Origin: Zygaena filipendulae
Lineage: Eukaryota; Arthropoda; Insecta; Lepidoptera; Zygaenidae
Direction: 5' to 3'
DNA: 64,000 bases
NCBI GenBank assembly: GCA_907165275.2
Contig: OU015666.1
Span: 1,394,001-1,458,000 of the forward strand
Under the pieces are notes generated by a model. The model ran no database searches and was not told where the DNA came from. It saw nothing but the letters and a program-made list of their open reading frames with translations. Made by a program: the position numbers and the translations under genes. Of this stretch, positions 23,793-35,031 are shown piece after piece; position 1 is the stretch's first letter, and every line of letters begins with the position of its first letter.

Positions 23793-24476
23793 TAAAAAAA
23801 TTAATTCCTACTGTTCGGTGGTAAGTGTAGGTATCGCTTGGGAAAGTTACACAGATATTATTAATAGGTATTTATTTATTTATTTATTATTTATTTCTCC
23901 ATAATTAATAAGCCAAAAGGGTTTTAGAAAAGGAAAAATTGGAAAGTTTCCTCGAAAATTTGGAAATTTTACTACACTTGCTTTATCCTTTGGGATAAAT
24001 TTTCAAAATTAGTTAGATTACCTACTTAACTAATGATAATATTATTATTATTATTTTTTATTTATGTATTATCTACATATTATTTCAATGCACTGTCTGT
24101 ACCTATACATCATCACCTGGAAAGGCCGGAACGGAATATCTTCCAGGACCCTGTAATAATCGTGTTATCTTAGTACTCAACCATTCCGGGTCGATATTTT
24201 TACAATAATAGGTACTCACATCACATCAAGAGTTTACGAAATAATATTCACATGGACGAAGTAGCAGGCAATGTCTAGTTGTATAATTGTATTCAATGTG
24301 CTAACTATCATTATTACGAAAATACCTAATTTAGGTCATACCTATCTACATAGTTTGTTGAAAACAATATAATTTATAGAATCGCTTACATACCATTTTC
24401 TTCAGCGTAATAACAAGTCACTGGGGTATAGTCGTAGGTACCGAAAACAATGTTGCAGAGTTCGCAAATATTAACA

Positions 24477-24510
24477 TATAAAAACGGCAGGCCGATCGGT
24501 TCATTGTCAA
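24477..24510 (+). promoter_or_regulatory. TATA box and initiator of the plus-strand lipase
   Basis: TATAAAA at 24477-24483 and a TCATTG initiator-like site ~24 bases downstream at 24501. The ATG is at 24527, giving a short leader. This supports the first ATG as the start. Confidence 0.6.
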
Positions 24511-24526
24511 TCCATGCACTAACAAC

Positions 24527-27019
24527 ATGAGGGCTGCATACCCGTTGCTCTGCCTAGTGCTGCCTGTCCTTGTCACAGGGAACATTATAGGCCACCGGCG
24601 TGAAAAAAACGTGCACAGACAATTCTACCAGCCCGACAATGGACTGGACCAGTTTCTGCAAATGAAGTTGCAATTGATCCAGAATCAAATTCAAAATCGT
24701 ATCCAGCAAAGAAGACATCAAACTATACCTCAGCAACAAAGCCATTCGTCCGAAGACTTCTACAGACCAAACTGGAAGGAAGAACAATATGGAAAACCCA
24801 GTCTTATAGAACATAGTTCCGGGGAAAAAAACTCCAGAGAACTCAACTCCGCAGGATACAACTATATGGCACATCAATCGAAGGAACGTAACTCCATGGA
24901 ACAAAAGTCCAGTGAACGCAAGGAATACAATTCTAAAGAACGTAACTCTAAGGAAAATAACTCTAAGGGACACAACTCAATGGAACACAACATTAATGAA
25001 TACAACTCCAAGCTACGCAACTTAAACGAAAATAACTCCAAGGAACAGGAACACAACTCAAAGGAAAGTAACTCCAAGGAACACAACTCCAACGAACTCA
25101 ACTCTAAGGAACACAACTCCAACGAACTCAACTCTAAGGAGCACAACTCCAACGAACTCAACTCTAAGGAACATGACTCTAACGAAAATGACTCTAAAGA
25201 AAAAAATGTAAGCTACAGATCCAAATCTGAACGAGAATCGAGTAGCAAAGAAAAAAGCAGCGAAGAGGCAAGCAGGAACCAAAAATACGGTCGCATATCT
25301 AAGGAAATCCGATTGCAGGCACATGTTAGCAACTCGGCGAGCTCTGAAAGCCAAGAAAGCATAAGCAACTTAACCCCAAAAGTACAGTACAGCGGTCAAG
25401 AGCGAGTACTGCGTGAAAAAAAACCTCAAAGTGTTTACGAATCATTGCCTCAGTCTCAGGTTAGAAACTTGAACAGAATCGGCAGCTCCGAGAGTCAAGA
25501 AAGGGCAAAATCTTTACGTGTGCAGAACATTAGGCAAAATGAAAAAGTGCGACGAGGACCCGATCACGTTAAAGCAGGAGGAAAATATTACAATGTTCTG
25601 GATTCCCAGGAAGACAGAAATGAACCTAGCGTTAGCTGGGAAAGAAAAGACAGGTTCGGACAGAACCGTCGTACTGGTCGCAATTGGCCTCTCTTCACCG
25701 CTTTGTCGAACCTTGTCTACCCTGGCTCAATAAATGACGCAATCGCCTGGTACGATGTTCATAATTCCGACACACAAAGTCCAATTGCCCAATATATGAC
25801 GGACTTGGAAGATAGCGTCAAGGCCGCATACGACCACTTCAAACCAAAGGATGCTGTGGAGAAGAATAGGTTTCACGTGCTATACGAGTCAGCGGTACAT
25901 TTAAATGATCCAGAAATGTATCGCAACGCCACAGAACTGCTTCAGGCAAATAACTATCCCGTAGAAGAACATAACGTTAAGACTGACGACGGGTACATCC
26001 TCACTGTATTCCATATACCACCGAAGACTGAAAGCTACGAGACAGACCGCAAAGTGGTTTTCCTTATGCATGGCTTGTTGGAAAGCGCTGACTCCTGGCT
26101 TCTTCAAGGTCCTGGAAAGTCACTAGCTTATTTGCTAGCTGATGCTGGCTACGGCGTCTGGCTCGGCAACGTCCGAGGCAGCAAATATGGCCGTCGTCAC
26201 GTCTCTAAACAACCGGAAGAGCAAGATTTCTGGCAGTTCACTAACGACGAGATTGCCCTCCACGACCTACCCGCTATGATTGACTATGTATTAGCAAATA
26301 CACAACAAGAAAAGATGTACTATGTAGGCCACTCGCAGGGTACCACAACCTTCTTCGCCTTAACTGCATCTCAACCTGAGTACAACTCGAAGATTGAAGG
26401 CATGCATGCTCTGTCACCAATGGTTTACATGACATATACCCGCAATCCAGTGTTCCGCATGCTGTCTCCCGACTCGCAGACCTTCACCTCTATGTACGAC
26501 ACATTAGGGCGTGGAGAGTTCAAACCGAGCAGCGAACTCATAGAAGCTTTCGGTGGAAACTGGTGCCAAGATATAATCGGCTGCAAGAATATCTGCGCTA
26601 ATTTGAACTTCGTGATGTCAGGAGTCAACGAACAGAGATTAAACGCCAGTCAGACACCAGTTTTCACCCACCACTTGCCAGCGGGTGGTTCAGTAAGGGT
26701 AATCAAGCATTACGCACAAGGGATCAGCTCCCATGAGTTCAGGAAATACAACTACGGCTCAAGCAATAACAAGCAGTTGTATGGAAGTTCCCGCCCGCCG
26801 AAGTATGATTTAGGACAAGTCACAGTTCCTGTCAGTTTGTACTACAGCGACGACGATTGGCAGGCGCAACCTGGGGACGTGCAAAAACTGAAGAGCGAGC
26901 TACCATCAGTCAAGAACGTATACAAAGTGCTCCGGCCGTTCACACACCTCGACTACCAGTTCTCCAAAGATGCTCGCAAGCTCGTGTACGACAAACTCAT
27001 CGCATCCCTTAAGAACTAG
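24527..27019 (+). CDS. Secreted acid lipase with long Asn/Ser/Lys/Glu-rich N-terminal region (830 aa, intronless)
   Basis: Alpha/beta-hydrolase acid lipase, same family as the divergent neighbour at 19.3-20.7 kb. A signal peptide (MRAAYPLLCLVLPVLVTG) opens the protein. Residues ~20-430 are not found in ordinary lipases. They are hydrophilic, and ~90-235 is built of repeats of NSKEH, NSNEL and NSKER, with an exact 10-residue unit NSNELNSKEH run three times. The lipase core starts at ~475 (NNYPVEEHNVKTDDGYILTV). Oxyanion loop is LMHGLLESAD. Nucleophile is Ser603 in GHSQG, acid Asp777 in SDDDWQAQP, His807 in FTHLDY. The triad is complete, so activity is expected. The frame runs open through the repeats, so the extension is genuine. 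An AATAAA follows 54 bases after the stop. Confidence 0.93.
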   Translation: MRAAYPLLCLVLPVLVTGNIIGHRREKNVHRQFYQPDNGLDQFLQMKLQLIQNQIQNRIQQRRHQTIPQQQSHSSEDFYRPNWKEEQYGKPSLIEHSSGEKNSRELNSAGYNYMAHQSKERNSMEQKSSERKEYNSKERNSKENNSKGHNSMEHNINEYNSKLRNLNENNSKEQEHNSKESNSKEHNSNELNSKEHNSNELNSKEHNSNELNSKEHDSNENDSKEKNVSYRSKSERESSSKEKSSEEASRNQKYGRISKEIRLQAHVSNSASSESQESISNLTPKVQYSGQERVLREKKPQSVYESLPQSQVRNLNRIGSSESQERAKSLRVQNIRQNEKVRRGPDHVKAGGKYYNVLDSQEDRNEPSVSWERKDRFGQNRRTGRNWPLFTALSNLVYPGSINDAIAWYDVHNSDTQSPIAQYMTDLEDSVKAAYDHFKPKDAVEKNRFHVLYESAVHLNDPEMYRNATELLQANNYPVEEHNVKTDDGYILTVFHIPPKTESYETDRKVVFLMHGLLESADSWLLQGPGKSLAYLLADAGYGVWLGNVRGSKYGRRHVSKQPEEQDFWQFTNDEIALHDLPAMIDYVLANTQQEKMYYVGHSQGTTTFFALTASQPEYNSKIEGMHALSPMVYMTYTRNPVFRMLSPDSQTFTSMYDTLGRGEFKPSSELIEAFGGNWCQDIIGCKNICANLNFVMSGVNEQRLNASQTPVFTHHLPAGGSVRVIKHYAQGISSHEFRKYNYGSSNNKQLYGSSRPPKYDLGQVTVPVSLYYSDDDWQAQPGDVQKLKSELPSVKNVYKVLRPFTHLDYQFSKDARKLVYDKLIASLKN
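24820..25205 (+). repeat. In-gene minisatellite coding NSK/NSN repeats
   Basis: Degenerate 15-bp units (AACTCCAAGGAACAC type), with a 30-bp higher-order unit repeated three times around 25070-25165. Because AAC-TC(C/T) units read open in other frames, long antisense reading frames appear here; they are not genes. Confidence 0.8.
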
Positions 27020-27072
27020 TACCTACTTAGTTATTTGTATTTAAGTAATAGGTAATTTAATTAAATTAATCT

Positions 27073-27078
27073 AATAAA
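27073..27078 (+). terminator. Poly(A) signal of the plus-strand lipase
   Basis: AATAAA 54 bases after the stop codon. Confidence 0.6.
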
Positions 27079-27499
27079 ATCGCATATTATCATAAGATGT
27101 TAAATGATTGGTTCGTAAATAAATCCGTCCATTAATTATGTGTGGTATGTTTTTTTTTGTTTTGAGAAATGATAATCGACACAAACGTAGTGATTACCTT
27201 CTCTCTGATCGACACCTAGAGAAATAGAGATTAGGCTGAATACAATTTTCAAATCAAATTTCTTGTACAACCTATATGATAACTATTTTTATTTATTTAT
27301 TTATAATTTAGTTGAAGCAACTGATAAATTATTTTTATCTTTTATTTGTTTTTAATATTTATTTTGTCTTTTCTACAATTAATAGGACACAATTTATTTA
27401 AGATTTCAGAAAGCATAGAAGCGTTTTTCGGATATCTAAGTATTAGCGTTGTATTATCCTTATATAGTATATAGCTAGGTATTACGTTGTGCACCCAGC

Positions 27500-27668
27500 A
27501 CCCGCTTCTAGTTTCTATTTACAGCTCTCTATCACCTTAAGGTTGCCTTGAAAAGATTGCCTCTAGCAATAAGGCCGCCTTTTGCTCTGTATTTACTTTT
27601 TATCTGTCTTAGTTTTTATTTTCTCTTCTGGGGCAATAAAGCATATTTGATTTGATTTGATTTGATAG
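27500..27668 (+). repeat. Retroelement 3' tail with (TTTGA)n
   Basis: TTGCCTCTAGCAATAAGGCC stem, then TCTTCTGGGGCAATAAAGC and a TTTGATTTGATTTGAT tail. Related to the tails at 14930, 38745 and 41806. Confidence 0.55.
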
Positions 27669-29250
27669 AAGCGTTTTTTTAACATCAACTATTGGCATGT
27701 CTAGTTAATTTGTGCTATTGGTATAGAAATTTTAGAAATATCGTTTTATCTAGGGTCCACACGGCTCTCTTAAGTTAACGGACGGAAATTGTTTTTTTTT
27801 TTACTATTTCAACTGTTTTTTTTTTGTTCCATTTGTTTTGTTCATTTTTTAATTAAAAGAGAATAGACCCTTATTTTTAAACAGTATCGAGCTCAGGTAT
27901 GGAGTGCCACCCCTAATTAATATTTGTGTACAGTACACAGCATCCATTATTCAATTTAATTTAGAGATTACCTTCTTTTTTAAATCGTTTTTTTTTTTTA
28001 CTTAAAAGAATCGATAGGTATTCCTATGTTCCAGGTTTGATTGAAATATTCATGAATAATTAAAATAAATAAAACAAAGTGATATTTTTGTATTGGCAAC
28101 CCTGAATAACAAGTAACAAGCGGCTCGGCTCCAAAGGGCTATGTACCCAGGGCCGTAAAACTATTAAAAAAAAGTAGCAAGCGGCCACTCAGACCTGCGT
28201 TCAGAAACCACATCCTTGTGTGCCTCACTATCCGAATACCCCTCAGTGGATTTTTGAAGAGCACAAATTATAAAAGCAATTCATTTACCAAATTGAACTT
28301 AAAAAAAAAGTGCTAACTCATAATAAGTCGATCATTATATTATTGTCCAATTCATCCCATGTGGATGATGTTTCTGAATGCAGATTGCAGACTAGGACCA
28401 CCATCAATCAACCCAACAGTGCAGTGGTTATATACTCTTTGCAACGCACAAAAGCTCTTTGCACACAGCTGAAAAAGTGTCAAGCTGTAGGTAGCAAATT
28501 ATAACTCAATAACTGACCGCAATAGCGCTAGCGTAGCAAAATAGAATAATATCATTGGTGAAGTTATTAAACTCTTTGATTGGTGACTAGTGTACTTAGT
28601 TGATAAAACTGCATTTTTATAAACTTTTTACTATACTTTTTCGTAATTTTATATTCTTGACTGTTGTAAAACTTTAGAGAAAAAATTAAACAATAATATA
28701 AAAAGTTTATGAAGTGAAAAGTTACCCAAGTGGGCGGAAATTGAAAAGTAAAAAAGCGGAAGATTCGCTTTCCTGGTCAATTCGCTATCCTACTCTAATA
28801 ACTTTTGGCGCTATCTTTAAAATTTTATTTTGTGATACCGTAGCGCCATCACTATTTGTTGCCTCTCGAGTCCAGAGTCTCGCACTTTTCATTCATAGAG
28901 ATTTTTCTCCATACGCTCTACCCACTGAGACCGGCTGCTTTTGTTATGACATAGCCTGTCACTAAAGCACTCAGAAAAGAGCGAGAAAGGAATACAAATT
29001 TCAAGTTGCTAGAGCAAGACAACAGCGCGACGGCGCTGTTGTAGCTTCCCGCCTTCTCGTTCATTCCTTCTGTCAATAGTGTCAATCTGTCGCGTACAAT
29101 AGTCGTGCGTGAATAGTGTGTAGGTAATTAATTAACTTTTGAATTACATATGCCGCTTGTTATTACATCTGTTACCGCTATTTCTCTTTCTAATCAAATG
29201 AACTTTTATGATAGTGCTATTAACAAAGTGATAAACTGTTGAGCTTGTTG
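27669..29250. other. Intergenic between lipase and homeobox gene
   Basis: No gene seen. 28425-28440 repeats a piece of family F. 29030-29110 holds GTCAAT/TGTCA motifs and may be part of the homeobox gene promoter. Short reading frames (28310, 28714) show no recognisable protein. Confidence 0.45.
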
Positions 29251-29279
29251 AACTGTTGATAAACATTGAACGATCCGTT

Positions 29280-29376
29280 ATGACCTATCAACAACGTCGT
29301 GATGTCAGAGAAATTACGAGGGAAATCATCAGAGAAGCCAGCAGAGTGGCACACGGACAGACGCTGTCGCCTGAAG
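29280..29376 (+). CDS. Possible alternative first exon or upstream ORF of the TGIF-type gene
   Basis: ATG at 29280 encodes MTYQQRRDVREITREI and continues to HGQTLSPE, then a GAAG|GTAAGC donor, phase 1. The protein-like composition (alternating Arg/Glu helix) suggests real coding. If joined to the acceptor at 38017 the frame continues into the homeodomain exon. If joined to the acceptor at 30427 it ends after four codons, giving a 36-aa upstream ORF in the leader. The sequence cannot decide between these. Not recognised as a known protein. Confidence 0.4.
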
Positions 29377-30427
29377 GTAAGCAAACCGGCCCAGAAACCG
29401 ACGCCACGTTTCCGCTATGGTCATGCTTGTCAAAATTGACATACGTCAATATGACATAACTAGAAAAACAACTAGGTATTTACTTTATTTAATTCAATTG
29501 GAAATACTAATTTAACTATAAAAACGTGCTCGTACCTTTAAGTGTAGAAATTAGGCCCGTTACGTCATCTAGGAGTGCGGTCTTGTAAAAGTAAAATGGC
29601 GCCTTAGGTCGTCTGTGTTTGCGACGGTTTGGAAGTCTTCGCATAATTATGAGCTCTAAAAATTAGTGTTACTGCTTTGTTTTATATAAAAGTGGTTATA
29701 ATTTGTGCATAAGTGTTAGATTATCTTTTATCGATAGTAGGAAGTTTGATAAGGCACGTGCTCCGTCTATTTTTAGACTTTCAACTAGCTGCCGACGCAG
29801 TGTTCGTTATGTGCCACTTCGATCAATAACGTAGGTACATGTGTTAATATTTCAGTGTCGAGTTATGTTCAACGGGCGCAATTAACGTATTTTTGATTAT
29901 CGGCTATTATGTTTGTTGTTGTTATTGAAATCTAATGACTTTTGTAAAATGTCTCAATGACAGTAAATTGACAGCGTACAAGGTGCAAAGTGTCACAAGA
30001 TGGCCGCTTTCCGTCGTGTTGTTTGGTTCGGTTTACTTACGCTCACACGGCATATAGGTGGCACTAGTAGTCGGTTGCTTTGAAAACGTGCATTGTAAAA
30101 TGAATCTTAAGTCTAATGGTGGAATGTTTAAATTCAAACATTGAATACCTTTTATTATTTGATTTTGGACGCTAAAAGCTGCTACATTATTACTTTTATT
30201 TTTCAGTGAATTTTTTATGGCTTTTTGCTTTGGCAATGCATAAAACGTAGCATTTTATCATTAATGACCTAGATATTAAACTTCTTGATGCGTTGCTATC
30301 ACAACTTCAGCTACGTGCATGTTTGACAACGCTTTATCACTGACATTACTTGAAAGATAAAAATGCGCCAAGTACTGTCGTCAACAAAAAGTGTTTCAAT
30401 AAGAGAATTTATTTGTTTTTGTTGCAG

Positions 30428-30619
30428 AATTAAAGTTTTAGAACAGACATTGTTTTAAAACTACATTCCCATACATTTTAAAAACAATCAAAACACAAGT
30501 TATATATATTTAAATTAATATTTTATCATAAAATTCGTTTAAACTCAAAGACTGCATCATACTGCCGGGGAAAATGACAAACTTCGAAGGTTACGGCATG
30601 CCTGTCATGGTGGTGCAAT
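30428..30619 (+). other. First coding exon of the TGIF-type gene with its 5' UTR part
   Basis: Acceptor TTTGTTGCAG ends at 30427. ATG at 30574 encodes [15 protein letters not shown] and ends CAAT|GTAAGT in phase 1, which completes a codon with the CG that opens exon 38018. The upstream part contains in-frame stops and is non-coding. Confidence 0.6.
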
Positions 30620-33600
30620 GTAAGTTAATAAATTATTATTAATTATTATACCTATTTTTTATACTAATTTATAAGAAACTTCATCAACTTCACCCGCGTT
30701 AATTTCGGAGTTCCCGCGGGAATTCCGGGACAATAAGTGACAATGTGTATGCAAAATGTCATGGTGATCGGTTAAGCCATTAAGGCGTGAAAGCGTAACA
30801 GACAGACAGACAGAATCACTTTCGCATTTTTAATATTAGTAGGGATTTAAAAATTGTGAACATAATAGGTTACTTTATTATTAGTAAGTAGGTAACTACT
30901 ATTATTGCATATGACTGTATGCAAAATCACACCTGCCTCTCCGAGGGGTATTATTTGATAGCTTTTATATTATCATCAAACCTATCTCTTATTTCTATCT
31001 GTATCTTATTATCTTATATGACTAATGTTAAGTAGGTATCTGTGCAAGTCTTTCACAAGCTTTTCATGTTATATCTTTGAGTTATGAAGTTGACATTTTC
31101 AGATATCATTCAAAAATAAAGTAGCAAACTCACAAATAAAGATAAACAACATAATATAAACAAATTAAAATACATAAGTATACAGTATGTGCATAAAGAG
31201 GGGTCAGTTTATGGAGCTCTGATACTAGTATAAGATTTTCATCAATTTTAAAGGAAAGAAAAACTGCTGTCATCAATTTGAAAGTAAAAGAAGTTTCGGC
31301 TAGGTATTGAAAGTTATGTCAAAAAATTTACTACCTTTCTGCTTATTTTATTTTAAAATTAATCTAAAATTTGATCTTGCTTTTATTTGGAAGATATCCT
31401 TATGACTTACTAGCTGATCCCTGCGGTTTCACCCGCGTTAATTTCGGAGATCCCACGAGAATTCCGGGGTAAAAGGTACCCTATGTGTTATTCTGATGTA
31501 CATATAAGCTATATTATTGTAAAATTTCATTAAAATCTATTCAGTCGTTTTTGCGTGAAAAACATACATCCATATATAAAAACTTTCGCTTTTATAATAT
31601 TCGTAAGGAGCTAAGGATTCGCAGTATGAGAACCAGATGATCCTATATCTGCCAAAAACTCAAAAATGTTTTTTTTTTTTTCATATAGGTACTTATAATG
31701 GGCTTGTCAACCAAATTTAAATTTTTAGTCTTTGTAGATTAATAAAAAATATTGGATACGTATTTTTGAATTTTTTACGTAGGTACCTAAACTACCTAAT
31801 CAAAAAATAACGGAGATACATTAACTTGAAATGTCGCGTCGCGCGTCAAAAGCCTCCTCTCCTAAACTTTAATGCGTTTTATCTTAGTATTTTTTCAATA
31901 ATTTGAAAAAGCAAAAAATACGGGTCTATTATTTTTTTTTTATGTCATAGGGGGCAAACGGGCAAGTGGTACACCTGATGGTAAGTGATTACCGCCGCCC
32001 ACAGACATCTGCAACACCAGATTATGTTTTATTAATCTACAAGATGGACTAAATAGAATTTTGATTCTCATACCCCGGAAACAAGCCTAATAGTTCATTA
32101 TGTAGTCCTGCATTATATGCCAGAATAATGTAATTGTCCGACCAATATTTCACTAATACCATAAAAACGGAAAAGTAAAAAAGGCTTAAAAAGTTTGACG
32201 ACGTGATATTTTCACCGTTTTTTTAGCCCTCCTGTAAAATTGGAGAAACTCCTCTATACGTTCATTTGGTTCTTGTACCTAGAACCCTTCGCCGCGCCGG
32301 TGTCATAGAAGTATATCATTCATATTTATTTTCTATCAGATGTATAGTTCTCGTTTCGGCTTTTGAGATTGTTGATCTTTTATTTAAAACTGGCGACACA
32401 GTATCTTCTTCTTTATAAATAAAAATGAATGTTTAAGTATGTCTGTCCTCTATACGTTTCGAAACCATTGGTCCGATTGCGATGAAACTTTGGCGGGTTC
32501 TGCCTGCGTCCGCAAAGGTTCCTGGGCTGCGCTCGAATATCTTCTGTGAAATCAATTCACATGTGAAATTAAATTCACTGAATCCTATTTTGTCATATTT
32601 GTTAATCACTCGAATACGGTGTTGCTGTTTTCTGAAGCTCCTTTAGATTTGTTTCATTTTACGCAGAATATTTAAAAACCGGAAGTTAACTGACTCTCAT
32701 AGATTTTCATACGGTACTTAATCGGACTGGAAACGAAACGTTCTTGAAGTTATCAAACTATCAATCATGTCAAATTATGAAAATGACGTTATGCCACTAA
32801 ACGTCAAACTTTCGATCGATGAATTCAAGGTCCGACCCACTCGTTGCAAAATTCACGTGAAATGACATTTCCATAATACTATTTCACGCATTCGCATACG
32901 AATCTTGCGATTCCGTGTGTGAAGGGTAATTCGAGCGATTCAAAAATACGTCTCCTGATCCCAAAACTCACGCGAGTGAAACCGCGGGGCACAGCTAGTT
33001 AGAACGTATTTTAATGTAGCATCTACACTTGTATTTGTAAACTAGCTATTCTCCTCGGTTTCACCCGCGTATAATCTTGAAATAGGAGATAATGTACTTT
33101 TATCTTGATATAAAGAGTTCCTGCGAGGATAACCCGGGTGAAACCGCATAGGAACCAGTCAATCTATGTTACTATTATAAAGAGGAAAGATTTGATTTTT
33201 TGTTTGTTTGTTACGATTTAAATCAAAAACTACTGGACCAATTACAGCGAGTGTCCGCAGGGTCCTGTATAAAGCAGCATCAACTTTAGTGATACTTGTT
33301 AGATATTCAATGGGTTTTTTCGTTAATACACTCGAGAGCAATGAATCCGGGTCACTTAAAGAATCCTAAAAATCTCGGAAACTAAAAATGCTAGGTTAAT
33401 GCAATAAATCGTATTTAATAGACAATGTGATACTCCTTAAATGAAGGTATTAAAACTTCTTAGTTATTGTAAAGTTATATCATAAAAAAATCAAACTTGA
33501 AAAAGGGCCACTTTCGAAGATGGAACTACGAAATTACAGCATTTGGTTTTGCTTTTGTTTGTAATCTGTCATTTATGTGGGTACATAAACCATGTTGATA

Positions 33601-34993
33601 GTGCTCTATATTCATTATTCAAGCTGAAATTATGTCGCTTACGCCTGAAGAATGCACCAGAATACTTACAATGCTGGAAACCGGCCGGAGTCAGCGCGAT
33701 ACAGCCAGGACTGTCGGTGTGTCGCTGTCAACAGTACAAAGAGTTCTCTGACGTTACGAAGAAACTGGTTCTAACCTACGCAGACCAGGAACGGGCAGAA
33801 CCAGGTGTACCACAGCATGAGAAGACCGATACTTGGTGAACACCATGCTTCGAAATCGCTTTCTCACAGGAACTGAACTCACAAATCAGTTTCGACGCCT
33901 CGGAGGAAGTAACCCAAGTGCATGGACAGTAAGACGTCGGCTTGCTGAATCTAACTTAAAACCCCTTAGACCTGCAAACGGCCCTAAACTGGAGCGTGCG
34001 CATCGTATTTCAAGACTAAGATATGCCCAGAGCCACGTAAATTGGAGTATTGAAGATTGGTCAAAAGTTATGTTCTCCGACGAATCAAAATTTATGCTCT
34101 ACAAGCACGATGGAAGATACAGAGTGTATCGAAGACCAGGGGAAAGATTCAAGCAAGCATGCATCGAAGAAAAAGTAGCCTACGGTGGTGGGTCTGTACT
34201 TGTGTGGGCCGGAATTTCTTCTGAAAGTCGCACAGAGCTGGTGATCATAGAAAACGGCTCTTTAACTAGCGTAAGATATGTGGAAGAAATCCTCAATGAT
34301 CACGTTGGTCCATTTATGGTCAATTTAGGTGAGGATGCTATATTTATGCATGACAATGCCCGACCTCATACAGGTAGGATTGTGAATGACTACCTTCAAG
34401 AGATGAACATTACTCGTATGGAGTGGCCAGCGCGCAGCCCGGATATCAACCCGATCGAGCATGCTTGGGACGAGCTAGGCAGATGCGTAAAACAACGAAA
34501 CCCTCCCCCAATCACGCTTCGTGAGCTCAAAATTGCTCTCACAGAGAAATGGGAGAATATTCCCCAAAATCGTATAAGGAACTTGGTGTACAGCATGCCA
34601 AACCGCGTAAACGCAGTAATGGAAGCACGAGGAGGCAATACGAAGTATTAAAATTCAAGAAAATCGTAATAAAGTTCAAAAATTTCATGTTTCCTATTTT
34701 TGTTTTAAGGAGAGATCAGCAGTTTTTTTCTTTATGTAATTTTGTGTTAATAAAATGTATGGTGACTCATATTTTTTTTACTTTCATTTAAGGAGTATTA
34801 CATTGTCTATTAAATACAATTTATTGCATTAACCTATCATTTTTAGTTTCCGAGATTTTTAACATTCTTTAAGTGACCCGGATTCATTGCTCTCGAGTGT
34901 AGTTAAGTATAGAAAATGTTTATTCTCACAACTGCATTGTATTTTTTAACAGACTTCCAAAAAGGAGGAGGTTCTATGTTCGATTGTATGTAT

Positions 34994-35031
<38 letters not shown>

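Noticed and set aside
24554..25354. Three long antisense frames (139, 95 and 98 aa) under the lipase
   Set aside because: They are the reverse reading of the AAC-TCC-rich minisatellite (LELSSLELC pattern) inside a well-supported lipase gene.
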